Shown: positions 35,402-45,169 of the stretch, piece by piece | Layout of the letters: each line of letters begins with the position of its first letter | How positions within the stretch are numbered: the stretch's first letter is position 1 | NCBI GenBank assembly: GCA_963779735.1 | Contig: CAVZZJ010000003.1 | Location: 124,001-188,000, forward strand | DNA: 64,000 bases | Source of the DNA: Bog-473 sp963779735 | GTDB taxonomy: Bacteria > Actinomycetota > Acidimicrobiia > Acidimicrobiales > RAAP-2 | Direction of reading: 5' to 3' | Notes under the pieces: generated by a model | What the model was told of the DNA's origin: nothing | Database searches by the model: none | Seen by the model: the letters and a program-made list of their open reading frames with translations, nothing else | Translations under genes and position numbers: made by a program

Positions 35402-36703
35402 TTAGAGCCCGGTGTAGACCGCCTTGGTGTTCATGTAGGCCTCAACGCCCTCGAGACCGTACTCGTGTCCCCAGCCGGACTGCTTGTAGCCACCCAAGGG
35501 CAGCGCGGGGTCCCAGGCGAACTGGGCATTGAGCCAAATCGTTCCTGCCTCAAGCCGTTTGGCGAGCCGGTGTGCACGGCCGAGATTGTTGGTCCACACT
35601 GCAGCGGCGAGACCGTAGAGCGAGTCATTCGCCGATTCGATCACCTCTTCCTCGTCATCGAACGGCATGACCGCTACCACAGGCCCGAAAATCTCCTCGC
35701 GGAACAACCCCATGTCGGGACGGACATTGGTGAGCACGGTCGGCTCGACAAAGTAGCCGCGCCGGTCCAACCGGTTGCCGCCAGCGACAATCTCGACCCC
35801 GTCGCGACGACCCTCGTCGATGAAGCCCATCACGCGGTTGAGCTGCTTCTGGTTGATCAGCGGGCCGATATCGACATTGGCCTCATCCGGACCGCCTAGC
35901 CGCAGCGCCTTGGCGGCCTTGGCGACGCCCTCGACCATCACCTTCTTGAGGTTTCCCGCCGCCGCCATGACGATCATTTTGCCGACCTCGGTCGAGCCGG
36001 TGAAGGCGATCTTGTCGACATCGGGATGCGCCGCCAGCGCGGCGCCGACGGTATGGCCGTAGCCGTTCACGATATTGATCACGCCTTCGGGCACGCCTGC
36101 CTCGGTGAAGATCTCGGCAAGTTTCGGCGCCGAGAGCGGGGTCTCCTCGGCGGGCTTGAGCACGACGCTGCAGCCGGCGGTGAGCGCGGGAGCGAGTTTG
36201 ATGATCGCGTTTATCGTCGGCCCGTTCCACGGGATGATCGCGCCGGCCACGCCGACCGGCTCCTTAATCGTATAGCCGAGCAGATCGGCCGCTTGGCCCG
36301 TGATGCCCCCGGGCGACTTGAGATTGGCCGACTTGCCATAGATCTTCGTGCACCAGCCCGAGTAGTAGCGAAGCTGGTCGACCGATGCAGCGAGGGTGTT
36401 GTGCGACTGCCTGAGCGTCTTGCCGACATTGCGCGAATCGATTGCGCAAATCTCCTCTCCGCGAAGCTCCAGGAGGTCGGCGGCCTTCCACAGGATCTTG
36501 GCGCGGTCCGATGGCGACTTGCCGTGCCAGAGGGCTGCGTCGAAGCTCGCGCGGGCACGGGCGACTGCTTCGTCTACCGCCCGAGTGCCGCCATCGGTGA
36601 CCTCGCCGAACTGCTCCTCGCTGACGGGGTCGATGACGGGAATCGTCGATGACGTCTGTGCGTCTGAGCGAGCCATCTCGCCGATGGTTGATGACCGATC
36701 CAT
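35402..36703 (-). pseudogene. aldehyde dehydrogenase with in-frame deletion of the catalytic block
   Basis: A 433-residue ALDH-like frame. Intact are VGVAGAIIPWNGPTINAI (nucleotide loop), GCSVVLKPAEETPLSAPK and IAFTGSTEVGKMIV, and, further on, FREEIFGPVVAVMPF and GGYKQSGWGHEYG. Between KKV and VEGVAKAAK (near 35945) the block with the catalytic Glu (E-L-G-G-K) and catalytic Cys (G-Q-x-C) is absent, about 55 residues. The frame stays open, so this is a clean internal deletion and the product should be inactive. The start ATG has GAGGAGA upstream. The wording of the sequence resembles alphaproteobacterial enzymes, which may indicate transfer. Confidence 0.85.
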
Positions 36704-37084
36704 TTCCGAAATCTCCTCAAATCGTTTTTTTGATTTCCGCGCCAGGCATCTCTCGGCCTTCCGCATGAACACCCGACCTGACGCCTTGGCCGTCCCCCGT
36801 GATCACCGCAACTTGCCTTCGAGCTCCCCATTAGGGCGTCCTTGCTCGGGTCGCAACTCTCGCTACCATTCCGTCATACACTCGTACAACTTAACTGATC
36901 GCTGAGGACCTGGCCCATGTAGACGCGGCGACCTCGGGTCCTGCGGTGGGGGGCCGCTAGCGACGCGAGCCCGACCGACGCCGAGTCGGCACAACACTGA
37001 ACGCCACGGTAATGTCGATCTGTCGGTGGCGTGGAGGGTAGCGGCAGCTATTTCCACCTTAATTTGATGACCTGGGAGGGTGAC
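36704..37084. other. divergent promoter region between two aldehyde dehydrogenase genes
   Basis: About 380 bases between the deleted ALDH (minus) and the intact ALDH (plus). No gene is seen. There is a GC-poor patch near 36860-36900 (TCATACACTCGTACAACTTA) where a promoter could lie. No regulator is adjacent. Confidence 0.5.
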
Positions 37085-38578
37085 ATGACTCTGGCTCACG
37101 AGATAGGTGCTCCGCTGCGCCATGCTGATCGGTTCTTCGTGGGTGGCGAGTGGGTCGCACCCTCGTCGGAGTCGACGATCGATGTGATCGACTCGGGTAC
37201 TGAGCAGCTGTTTTTCAGCGTGGCCGAGGCCAAAGAACCCGACATCTCGGCGGCAATCGCCGCGGCCCGCCACGCGTTCGATCAGGGACCGTGGCCCCGG
37301 CTCAGCCACGCCGAGCGCGCCGAGTTCCTGCGAGCCCTGGCTGCGGCGCTGAGGGGCCGGGCGGACGACGTGGGGCAGATCTGGCCAAGAGAGGCCGGGG
37401 TCCTTCACAGCATTGCCCAGTACGCGGCGGTCGGGGGAGCGGCAACGTTCGAGTACTACGCCGGGCTGGCCGCGACCTTCCCCTTCGAGGAGCAGGCCCA
37501 GCCGACCGGGGGCGGCGAACTCGGGCTGATCGTCCGCGAGCCAGTTGGGGTCGTCGGCGCCATCATCCCGTGGAACGGCCCGATGGGTCTCATCAGCTAC
37601 AAGGTCGCCCCCGCGCTGCTCGCCGGTTGCACGGTTATCCTGAAGGCCTCACCCGAGGCACCAGGCGAGGCCTACGTTCTCGCCGAATGCGCCGAGGCCA
37701 TCGGGCTGCCTCCAGGCGTGCTTAACGTCGTCACCGCGGACCGCGAGGTCTCGGAGCTACTCGTCCGCGACCCGCGGGTCGACAAGATCACGTTCACCGG
37801 TTCGACCGCGGCGGGACGTCGTATCGCGTCCATTTGTGGAGAGCGCATAGCCCGCTGCACCCTTGAGCTGGGCGGCAAATCCGCCGCGGTCATCCTGGAC
37901 GACATCGACTTGGCCACTGCCGCCGGCACCCTGGCGGCAGCCGAGTGCATGCTGACCGGTCAAGTGTGTTCTTCGCTGACACGGATCGTGGTCAGCCGCC
38001 ACCGCCATGACGAACTCCTCGAGGCGCTGGCTGCGACGTTCTCCAAGGTCACCGTCGGTGACCCCTTCGCAGCGGACACTCAGATGGGCCCACTCGTCGC
38101 CAGCCGCCAGCGTGACCGGGTCGAGAGCTACATCGCCAAGGGCGTGGCCGAAGGAGCCACCCTGGCCACCGGAGGTGGTCGACCGAAACACCTCGACCGA
38201 GGCTGGTTCGTCGAACCCACCGTCTTCGGAAACGTCGACAACTCCTCTACCATCGCCCAGGAGGAGATCTTCGGACCGGTGCTCAGCGTCATCCCCGCCG
38301 ACAGCGAACAGCACGCCATCGCCATCGCCAACGACACCATCTACGGCCTCAACGCATCGGTGTTCACCGACGACGTCGAACGAGCCCGCGCCGTCGCTCG
38401 CCAGCTACGCTCGGGGACCGTCGGTCACAACGCCTTCCGCACCGACTTCGGCATCGCCTTCGGCGGTTTCAAACAGTCTGGCATCGGCCGCGAAGGCGGT
38501 ACAGAGGGACTCCTACCGTTCCTCGAGACCAAGACCGTGATCCTCAACGGGCGCCCAGCAGGCTACGACAACACCTGA
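37085..38578 (+). CDS. aldehyde dehydrogenase family protein
   Basis: A 497-residue intact NAD(P)-dependent aldehyde dehydrogenase. The nucleotide fold has VGVVGAIIPWNGPMG and FTGSTAAGRRI; the active-site Glu is in LELGGKSAAVIL and the catalytic Cys in TGQVCSSLTRIV; QEEIFGPVLSVI and FGGFKQSGIGREGG close the substrate pocket. GGAGGGTGAC precedes the ATG at 37085 at good spacing. It is the functional partner of the deleted ALDH on the opposite strand. Substrate is not known. Confidence 0.93.
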   Translation: MTLAHEIGAPLRHADRFFVGGEWVAPSSESTIDVIDSGTEQLFFSVAEAKEPDISAAIAAARHAFDQGPWPRLSHAERAEFLRALAAALRGRADDVGQIWPREAGVLHSIAQYAAVGGAATFEYYAGLAATFPFEEQAQPTGGGELGLIVREPVGVVGAIIPWNGPMGLISYKVAPALLAGCTVILKASPEAPGEAYVLAECAEAIGLPPGVLNVVTADREVSELLVRDPRVDKITFTGSTAAGRRIASICGERIARCTLELGGKSAAVILDDIDLATAAGTLAAAECMLTGQVCSSLTRIVVSRHRHDELLEALAATFSKVTVGDPFAADTQMGPLVASRQRDRVESYIAKGVAEGATLATGGGRPKHLDRGWFVEPTVFGNVDNSSTIAQEEIFGPVLSVIPADSEQHAIAIANDTIYGLNASVFTDDVERARAVARQLRSGTVGHNAFRTDFGIAFGGFKQSGIGREGGTEGLLPFLETKTVILNGRPAGYDNT

Positions 38579-38839
38579 GCGCCGGTGGCCCGTTCCGGGC
38601 GGGGAGATGGTTGTCGGCTGCCCGCTGCTCTCGGCACCTTGACAGTCTTCGGACTACGACGATTGAGCGGTTGGGCCAACTTCACGACCGCCATCTCCGA
38701 CGGCCTCTCAGTCAGGACCGCAGCCGACGTCGTCGGATCGTTAGTCGTCCACCGACTACCTAGGGCAGGCACTGTCGTGTCGTGCCTCGGGTTTGCAGGC
38801 GGCACGGTCGTTGTCGCGGACGACTATCGATATGCCAAA
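38579..38839. other. non-coding stretch after the aldehyde dehydrogenase
   Basis: I see no gene here. The frames on both strands are low in recognisable motifs and do not have ribosome sites. Confidence 0.5.
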
Positions 38840-39060
38840 TCGCTTTCTGGAGGGCGCTAAGTTCACGGTCACCCTCCGTAGCGGCAGGGCAGCCCGCTGG
38901 AGAGAAGTGCGGCCCGCACACGATCGCGCGACTCTCGCACAGCAGCGTCGGGCAGTCCCACGATGGTGAAGCCGGGCAGGCCGTTGGAGGCGTGAACCTC
39001 GACCGAGACCGGTCGACCGACGGCGCCGTTCAGCGTGGCGGCGGAGATGGAAGCGAGCAT
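38840..39060 (-). pseudogene. comM: remnant of a ComM/YifB-type Mg-chelatase-like ATPase
   Basis: The N-terminal 60 residues are clear: MLASISAATLNGAVGRPVSV, NGLPGFTIVGLPDAAVRES and RVRAALLSSGLP. At 38869 the frame stops, but a frame change near 38882 gives RRVTVNLAPS, which is the next conserved strand of the family. The AAA ATPase core (about 400 residues) is missing. ComM helps natural transformation, and normally sits near dprA, which is not here. This is therefore a displaced, decayed fragment. Confidence 0.7.
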
Positions 39061-39626
39061 GCCGAGAAACGGTCGCACCGGCCGAGCCCGAGCCCGAGCA
39101 AATATTTCTACGGCGCTCGTTCGCACAGAGCGGTGGCTACGCGGGTATCTCCGAACGAACAGGCACAACGGGGCGAGCCCTGGAGTCCCGGACGTCGAAT
39201 ATGTGGGCCACCCGCAGAGCCCTGAATGCCGGTCCGTAAAGGGATCCCCTTGCGGTGCCCAACCTCTAGGGCTGACGTATGCGGATCCGGCGTGTCACTC
39301 GCCGTTCGGCTTACGGGATGAAACGGTGTACGGCAAGGGTCCGCGAGAGGTGTGAAAGGGCGCCCCGGAATGCAGCGGATACGCCGATGCAGCGTTTGGT
39401 CGGTACTGCAAATAGGTCACGCATGCGTTCGTGGTCCTACAGCACGCTTCCAGCAAATTGGGCAGATGTTGTGCCTTGGTCGGTAGTGCGTAGACGGGGG
39501 GCTGGCACGCTGAGGAGCTGATCTCATGGGCGACCTGTGATGGCGCGCTGAGACTGACCAGGGTGAACGGGGGATCTCAGGTAGGGCGGCACTCCCCGGG
39601 AGTTCGACAACCAACGAGGTGCGCTT
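39061..39626. other. non-coding stretch upstream of the GGDEF-EAL gene
   Basis: About 570 bases without a supported gene. It contains AAAGGGATCCCCT at 39238-39250, which is repeated at 42539-42551 just past the GGDEF-EAL gene. The bases just before 39627 include a short GTGCGCTT leader but no strong ribosome site. Confidence 0.5.
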
Positions 39627-42482
39627 GTGAGCAAGCCAGCAGGACAACGAGATGAGACCTCGCACCGCGACTTCAATGGACTGTTCGCCCAGACGCTCTT
39701 CCGTTACTTGGAGTTGCGGGCTCCCGAAGGGACCGTCGAGCAGGTACTGAGATCAGCCGGCGAAACTCGATCTGTCGATGAGCTGACCGACGCCACGACG
39801 TGGAGCACCTACGCGCAGATTCGGAGGTTGCTCGAGGTGGCCGGCGAGGTGCTGGGTGGGCCCGAGAGCCTGTCTTTGATCGGGAAGCACCTCTTCGATT
39901 CGATCCAGTCTCCCGAGATCTCCGAATCCCTCATTGCGTTCCCTACACCGGCCGACGTCTACGCTGCCTACCCCGCAATGATCGGTCCGATCGCACCGAT
40001 CGTTGAGCTACGCACGGAGAGCACCGGGCCGAACGAATGCCGGATCAGCTTCCGGTTCAAGGACGGCCGCGAGCCTTTCCCCGAGAACTGCGCTTTCAGC
40101 CTGGGCGTGTATGCGGCAATGCCGCAGATGTGCGGGTATGAATATGCCGAGATCCTCCACGAGTCCTGCCAGTGCGACGGCGCGCCCTACTGCCAGGCGC
40201 GGTTTCGCTGGGCGGAAGTCGACAGCGACGCCGTCAGAGCTGCCCGGGCTGAGTTGGGGGCGCGGGTGTCCCAGGCCCGCCTCGAAGAGCTCCACCACAC
40301 GGTGGCCCAGCTCGTCTCGGGCGACAGCCTCGAGGTGGTCCTGACCCAGGTGATGGCCGCGGCCGGGCGGGCGGTGCCGGCCCTCTCCTACTTCCTCGCC
40401 GTCACCCCGAGGGCGAGGGCCGATCGGTGGCTGTGCACCGAGGGGATCGACGCCCCCGATTGCGCCGCCATCTTGGAACTGGTGGAATCGGGGGCCGATG
40501 TAGCCGGCCACATGTGCGCCATTGAAGTCGTCTCGGACCGCAACCACTACGGCCATCTGGTTGCCGTCCGCGCCGAGGGCGGCTCGTTCGAGCCCCTCGA
40601 GCGCTCCATCCTCGAGTCCTATGCCCGGCTGGCGGCCAGCGCTTTGGACTCGGAAGCCTCCGTCTCCGAAGCATGTCAGCAGGCGACCACCGCCCAGGCG
40701 CTGCTCACCTTGTCGAGCTCCCTGGCCGATCTGGCCTCGACCGAGGAGATGATCCTCCGGCTGGCCAACGCCGTGCCCTCCGTCGTCGACTGTGATCGCG
40801 TGGCCATCTGGGTGACCGAGCGGGACGGCTCAAAGGCCAAAATGAGCGCCAGCTACGGCTACGGCGTTGCCTTTCGTGCCGAGCTGTCTCGCTTCGAGCT
40901 TCCGCCCGCCTATCCCAACGTTCATTCTGAGGTCTTCCGCCATGATCTGGGAAGCACCGCGGCGGTGCTTCCCGCAGCCCTGGCGGCGGCGGGCGCCGTG
41001 GCGGCGCTGTCCTTCCCGATCATGTACGACTCCGAGATGTACGGGTGGATCACCGTCGACGTGACCGATCACCCCGAGCGCCTCGAGGACAACGCCGACA
41101 TCGGCGAGCGGCTCCGGGGCCTGGCCGGCCAGGCCGCCATCGCCGTGCGCAACGCCCGCTTGCTCGACGAGATCCGCCACCAGGCCCTGCACGACTCACT
41201 TACCGGCCTGCCTAACCGGGTGCTGGTCCTCGACCGGGTGAACCAGACCCTGGCGCGGGCCCGGCGGGAGCATTTCGAGGTGGCGGCTTTGTTCATCGAC
41301 CTCGACGGCTTCAAGGACATCAACGACACCTTTGGGCACGCCATGGGGGACAAGTTGTTAAAGGCAGTGGCGGCCCGCTTCGCCGGCACGCTGCGGGAGT
41401 CCGACACCGTGGCCCGCCTCGGTGGCGACGAGTTCGTTGTCGTAGCCGAGGGGATATCGCTGGCCGCCGGGCCCGAACTGGTGGCCGAACGCCTCTTGGA
41501 CGTCTTGGCCGAACCATTCCATCTCGGCGACGACGCCGAGACGTCGGTCACCATCTCGGCCAGCATCGGCATCGCCGTCGGGCTGCGCGACAGCGCCGAG
41601 GACCTGCTGCGTGACGCGGACATCGCCCTCTACGCCGCCAAGGAGGCGGGCAAGAACCGCTTCGCTGTATTCGAGGCCCAGATGCAGACCGTGCTGCGCA
41701 GTCGCCATGAGCTCGAGATGGACCTCCAAGCGGCCATCGGCAGCGACCAGTTCTTCTTGCTGTACCAACCGATCTTCGAGCTCGGCGATATGTCCGTGAT
41801 GGGTGTCGAGGCCCTCTTGCGTTGGCACCACCCCACCCGTGGACTGCTCGCACCTGACGAGTTCATCCCCGCGCTCGAAGCGTCGGGCCTGATCATCCCT
41901 GTCGGTCGCTGGGTCCTCCGCGAGACCTGTCGCCAGGCCATGGAATGGCGACGGAGAGGACACGTCACGAAGATGTCGGTCAACGTATCGGCCCGCCAGT
42001 TTGACGCCGATTCGTTACTCGACGACGTCCGGGGCGCCCTGGCCGCCTCGGGACTCCCGCCCGACGACCTGATCGTCGAGATCACCGAGACCAGTCTCAT
42101 GCGCGACACCAAGATGGCCCAAAAGCAGTTGGTGGCACTCAAGAGCCTCGGTGTGCGCCTCGCCATCGACGATTTCGGCACCGGGTACTCGTCGCTGGCC
42201 TACCTTCAGCAATTCCCGGTTGATTCGTTGAAGATCGACCGATCGTTCATCTCGGGTATGGCCAAGTCCCCCGAGGGAGATGCTCTCATCCACACCCTCA
42301 TCCAGCTGGGAAAAGCCATGCATCTGGAGACTCTCGCCGAAGGGATTGAGGAGTCAAGCCAGCTGACCCAACTTCAGGCCGAGAGCTGCGACGTCGGGCA
42401 GGGATTCCTCTTCGCCCGTCCACTGGCACCCAATGAAGTCGAAGCGTTCTTGAAACCAGCCACCCTTCCGGTCGTCGTCTGA
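39627..42482 (+). CDS. GGDEF-EAL cyclic-di-GMP protein with V4R-like and GAF sensory domains
   Basis: A 951-residue signalling protein. Residues 1-200: a V4R/XylR-N-like domain (FAQTLFRYLELRAPEGTVEQ, then CAFSLG, CQCDGAPYCQARF). About 215-520: two GAF-like modules. Residues 540-690: a GGDEF domain with intact RLGGDEFVVVAEG and an upstream RESD inhibitory site. Residues 705-945: an EAL domain with VEALLRWHHP, NVSARQ, DDFGTGYSSLAYL and ETLAEGIEE. Both output domains look catalytically competent. The GTG start has little ribosome site, so its level may be low. Confidence 0.93.
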   Translation: MSKPAGQRDETSHRDFNGLFAQTLFRYLELRAPEGTVEQVLRSAGETRSVDELTDATTWSTYAQIRRLLEVAGEVLGGPESLSLIGKHLFDSIQSPEISESLIAFPTPADVYAAYPAMIGPIAPIVELRTESTGPNECRISFRFKDGREPFPENCAFSLGVYAAMPQMCGYEYAEILHESCQCDGAPYCQARFRWAEVDSDAVRAARAELGARVSQARLEELHHTVAQLVSGDSLEVVLTQVMAAAGRAVPALSYFLAVTPRARADRWLCTEGIDAPDCAAILELVESGADVAGHMCAIEVVSDRNHYGHLVAVRAEGGSFEPLERSILESYARLAASALDSEASVSEACQQATTAQALLTLSSSLADLASTEEMILRLANAVPSVVDCDRVAIWVTERDGSKAKMSASYGYGVAFRAELSRFELPPAYPNVHSEVFRHDLGSTAAVLPAALAAAGAVAALSFPIMYDSEMYGWITVDVTDHPERLEDNADIGERLRGLAGQAAIAVRNARLLDEIRHQALHDSLTGLPNRVLVLDRVNQTLARARREHFEVAALFIDLDGFKDINDTFGHAMGDKLLKAVAARFAGTLRESDTVARLGGDEFVVVAEGISLAAGPELVAERLLDVLAEPFHLGDDAETSVTISASIGIAVGLRDSAEDLLRDADIALYAAKEAGKNRFAVFEAQMQTVLRSRHELEMDLQAAIGSDQFFLLYQPIFELGDMSVMGVEALLRWHHPTRGLLAPDEFIPALEASGLIIPVGRWVLRETCRQAMEWRRRGHVTKMSVNVSARQFDADSLLDDVRGALAASGLPPDDLIVEITETSLMRDTKMAQKQLVALKSLGVRLAIDDFGTGYSSLAYLQQFPVDSLKIDRSFISGMAKSPEGDALIHTLIQLGKAMHLETLAEGIEESSQLTQLQAESCDVGQGFLFARPLAPNEVEAFLKPATLPVVV

Positions 42483-42626
42483 CCAACGGTCAGCGACACT
42501 CTAGGAGCCGCCCGAACGAACTCGAGATCGCTATCAAAAAGGGATCCCCTACGGTCACCACAAGGGGTAAGACGCATGTTCCCGCCGTCCCCCTCGTGGG
42601 ACGAGGTCTCGCCCTTGAACCCTGCC

Positions 42627-42995
42627 CTACTCGGGGATCTGTATCGATAGGCAGAAGGGATGTCCGGCCGGATCCAGCAGAACGCGCCAGCGATCCGGCG
42701 ACGGCTGGTCATCGGCTCGCACAGCCCCGAGCCGGACCGCTTCAGCTTCCGCCCGCTCAAGGTCATCCACGGCAAGGTCGAGATGCATCTGCTTGGGGAT
42801 ATCGCCGTCGGGCCATGAGGGGGCGTGATAGTCCTCCACCCGAACTGCGGCCAACCATCCGCGATCAGTCTTGACTGCCACGAAATCGTCGCTCGTGAAG
42901 GCGACCTCACCACCGAGGAGCTCGGCCCAGAATGCGCCAAGGGGACTGGGATCTGCGCAATCGAGAGCGATTGATCCGAGCCGAGCGACTGCCAT
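42627..42995 (-). CDS. VOC family (glyoxalase-like) protein
   Basis: A 122-residue two-module VOC protein: RLGSIALDCADPSPLGAFWA, VEDYHAPSWPDGDIPKQMHL and HPFCLSIQ at the end. Homologues include metal-free antibiotic-resistance-like proteins, but the function cannot be set. The ATG at 42995 is preferred over an upstream frame that runs to 43040. Faces the GNAT gene, leaving about 240 bases of promoter space. Confidence 0.85.
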   Translation of the reverse strand: MAVARLGSIALDCADPSPLGAFWAELLGGEVAFTSDDFVAVKTDRGWLAAVRVEDYHAPSWPDGDIPKQMHLDLAVDDLERAEAEAVRLGAVRADDQPSPDRWRVLLDPAGHPFCLSIQIPE

Positions 42996-43238
42996 GAGCA
43001 AAATATTATGACCTCGGCGCCCTTCCGAGCGATCGTCCATCCCTGCGGGTCACCCAATAGACGACGGGCGAGGGTCAAATCGCGCCGCTGCGAAACTCAC
43101 TGTCCAATCGCCGTATGCCGTTCGGCTTGTGGGATCGACATACACGTCGGTACTCGCGCAGAGACGTGGGTGCTCGCGAAAATGCAGCACAACCGTTGGA
43201 AGGACCACCTGCCATCAAGTCTCTGCCAAGATCGTCGG

Positions 43239-44105
43239 ATGGTGACGTTGCGTTCGATGACCGCGTCGGACATTCCCGGAGCGGTCAGGGCTTGGGATCA
43301 AGCCTTTCAGTCCATGCGCGCCAAATACGGCCTCCCCGTCTCGCAAATGACACCAGATGACGATCTGCGGTTACAGAATCGGATGCGCCATTTCTTGACC
43401 ACCGACCAGGTTGGCTCGTGGGTGGCCGACGACGCCGGCGAGGTCGTCGGTCTCTCGCAATCCTTCGTGCGCGAGCGATATTGGGTTTTATCCCTTCTGG
43501 CCACCGTACCGGGTTCACAACGAATGGGCCTGGGACGCGAGCTGCTTCAACTGGCCTTGAGCAATGCAGACCCGGTTGGTCCGGGCTCGATCCAGTGCTC
43601 ACGAGACCCTGCAGCGATGGCTCTTTATGCCTCGGTCGGATTCTCCCTCCACCCGGTGGTGATCGGCTATGGCACCGTTTGCCCGGGCACCTTGAGCCCT
43701 GATCCCCGAGTTCGCCATTCCGATGATCAAGAGATCGAAGTGGTCGATGCAATCGACCGGGCCGTGCGAGGCTCCGCGCGGTCCGTCGACATTATTGCCA
43801 TGATGAAAGAGCCAGGCTGTCGTCTTCTCTTGCTCGAGGACCGGGGCTACGCCCTGGCCAAGGACGACCGGATCGTAACTCTCGGCGCCCGCGACGAAAA
43901 CGCGGCTACCGCGCTCCTCGGGACGGCTCTGTTTGAGATGGGTGAGGGCAAGGTAGTCGAAGTCAACTGGCTCACCTCAAGACAGCAATGGGCCATCCGC
44001 ACACTCGTATCCTCCGGGGTGGAGCTTCGGCCCTCCGGTCCGATGATGGTGCGCGGCCTACCCGACCCTCCATCTCCGTATATTCCCAGCGGCGGCTACG
44101 GCTGA
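43239..44105 (+). CDS. GNAT family N-acetyltransferase, double-domain
   Basis: A 288-residue protein. The first 150 residues are a GNAT fold: LRSMTASDIPGAVRAWDQAF, then the acetyl-CoA loop of the form QRMGLGRELL and YASVGFSL. The second half (about 160-285) repeats a weaker GNAT-like pattern (GYALAKDDRIVTLGA, GPMMVRGLP), as in tandem acetyltransferases. The ATG at 43239 is selected because the frame before it is not conserved-looking. Substrate unknown. Confidence 0.82.
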   Translation: MVTLRSMTASDIPGAVRAWDQAFQSMRAKYGLPVSQMTPDDDLRLQNRMRHFLTTDQVGSWVADDAGEVVGLSQSFVRERYWVLSLLATVPGSQRMGLGRELLQLALSNADPVGPGSIQCSRDPAAMALYASVGFSLHPVVIGYGTVCPGTLSPDPRVRHSDDQEIEVVDAIDRAVRGSARSVDIIAMMKEPGCRLLLLEDRGYALAKDDRIVTLGARDENAATALLGTALFEMGEGKVVEVNWLTSRQQWAIRTLVSSGVELRPSGPMMVRGLPDPPSPYIPSGGYG

Positions 44106-44121
44106 ATGAGAGTTGACAGCG

Positions 44122-44152
44122 ACCGTTAACCGGATCCGCTATTGGTAACGGT
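44122..44152 (+). terminator. possible hairpin terminator after the GNAT gene
   Basis: Seventeen bases after the GNAT stop, ACCGTTA pairs with TAACGGT across a 17-base loop, with ACC/GGT extending the stem past one bulge. There is no T-run, as is common for actinobacterial terminators, so the call is tentative. Confidence 0.35.
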
Positions 44153-44302
44153 AGGGGTCAGACTCAACCAACCGGTCCTGGCACGGACCTTGAGCTATCA
44201 ACACTAGCCAGAGCGCACCCTCATCGGGTGGTGCAACGTGGGCCGGGCGTGAAGACCGCTACCCCTTCTGGGTCGCTAGGTACGCTCGAAAGGTGCGGGG
44301 CC
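44153..44302. other. non-coding stretch
   Basis: About 150 bases between the GNAT hairpin and the small coupled frame on the minus strand; no gene seen. Confidence 0.5.
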
Positions 44303-44479
44303 TTAATGAACCTGTGCCGCGGGGCTCAGCGATCTTGGGGTGCACAATTCCTTCCAAATGGCTCCGGCATCGCCAACAGCTTCCTTGTCGAAAGCGACCT
44401 CGGGAATGTGGTCGGCCCACAGGTCTCTCACGAAGGACCGAAACCGACTGTTGACGCTCGCTTCGGAACGGTCAGACAC
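44303..44479 (-). CDS. putative small protein coupled to the MDMPI-like gene (58 aa)
   Basis: A GTG-started frame: VSDRSEASVNSRFRSFVRDL, then WADHIPEVAFDKEAVGDAGA and a C-terminal tail. It begins inside the last codons of the 44472-45092 gene (GTG at 44477-44479, ahead of that gene's TGA at 44472-44474), so translation could be coupled. The helix-rich, charged character looks like coding, but I do not recognise a family. Confidence 0.38.
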   Translation of the reverse strand: MSDRSEASVNSRFRSFVRDLWADHIPEVAFDKEAVGDAGAIWKELCTPRSLSPAAQVH

Positions 44480-45092
44480 CGAGCGACGCGGCGCGCAGCT
44501 GGGCGGCGAGCGCTGCATCGCCGTCGATCTCGACCCTGGTTGCCCTTTGGCGACCGGCGCCGAACATGGCGAGCTCGCCCGGGTCGCCGGCCAGGATGAG
44601 GCGCGGCCCGGTGCCGCGCTCTTTGTCGGCCCGTCCCGGCGAGGTGATCACGATCGTGGCGGGGACTTTCTTCGCCATCCCGCCGGGCCCGATGCGCGCC
44701 CAGAGGGCATCGGCCAACTCCGGGGAGATCGGGCGGGGTTCCCAGCCGTCTTGCGCGCGACGCACGTCCTCCACGTGGATGAAGAACTCGACCGTGTTCA
44801 TCGGCCCATCGAAGGGACGGAGGAGTAACGGGGGCCCGCGCCGCACAGTCTCGACGAGCTTCTCCCACGGCATGCGGTCCCGCACTCCGTGCCGCACCTT
44901 GTCCGTGTAGCCGGCCAGCGGGGGCCAGACGAGTCCGGGCCCGCTGTCGGGTCGCCGTTCACGGACAACGAGGTGCGCCGCCAGATCGGCGGTAAGCCAA
45001 CCCTCGCACAACGTGGGCGCGTCGGGACCACGCTCGACAAAGAGGTCGCAGAGGGTCTTGCGTTCCTGCTGGGCGAGGATGGGTGGTGCCAT
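44472..45092 (-). CDS. TIGR03085-type metal-binding protein (MDMPI/DinB-like)
   Basis: A 206-residue relative of the mycothiol-dependent maleylpyruvate isomerase/DinB-like group and of the gene at 4062. It starts ILAQQERKTLCDLFVERGPD, then LCEGWLTADLAAHLVVRERR (first His ligand), NTVEFFIHVEDVRRA (second metal His and Glu) and RADKERGTGPRLILAGDPGELAMF (C-terminal SCP2-like strands). Biological substrate unknown. The start at 45092 is an ATG; a longer frame has no support. Confidence 0.85.
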   Translation of the reverse strand: MAPPILAQQERKTLCDLFVERGPDAPTLCEGWLTADLAAHLVVRERRPDSGPGLVWPPLAGYTDKVRHGVRDRMPWEKLVETVRRGPPLLLRPFDGPMNTVEFFIHVEDVRRAQDGWEPRPISPELADALWARIGPGGMAKKVPATIVITSPGRADKERGTGPRLILAGDPGELAMFGAGRQRATRVEIDGDAALAAQLRAASLGV

Positions 45093-45169
45093 GGGCGCAT
45101 TCTAAGTGAACGGGGATTGAACGCCCGACCTAGTGCCCGCTAGCGGATCCCTGAACGGGTCGTGGCCGA

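Noticed and set aside
39480..39626. Possible insertion-sequence end before the GGDEF-EAL gene
   Set aside because: The wording felt familiar, but I could not find inverted repeats, a target duplication or any transposase piece.
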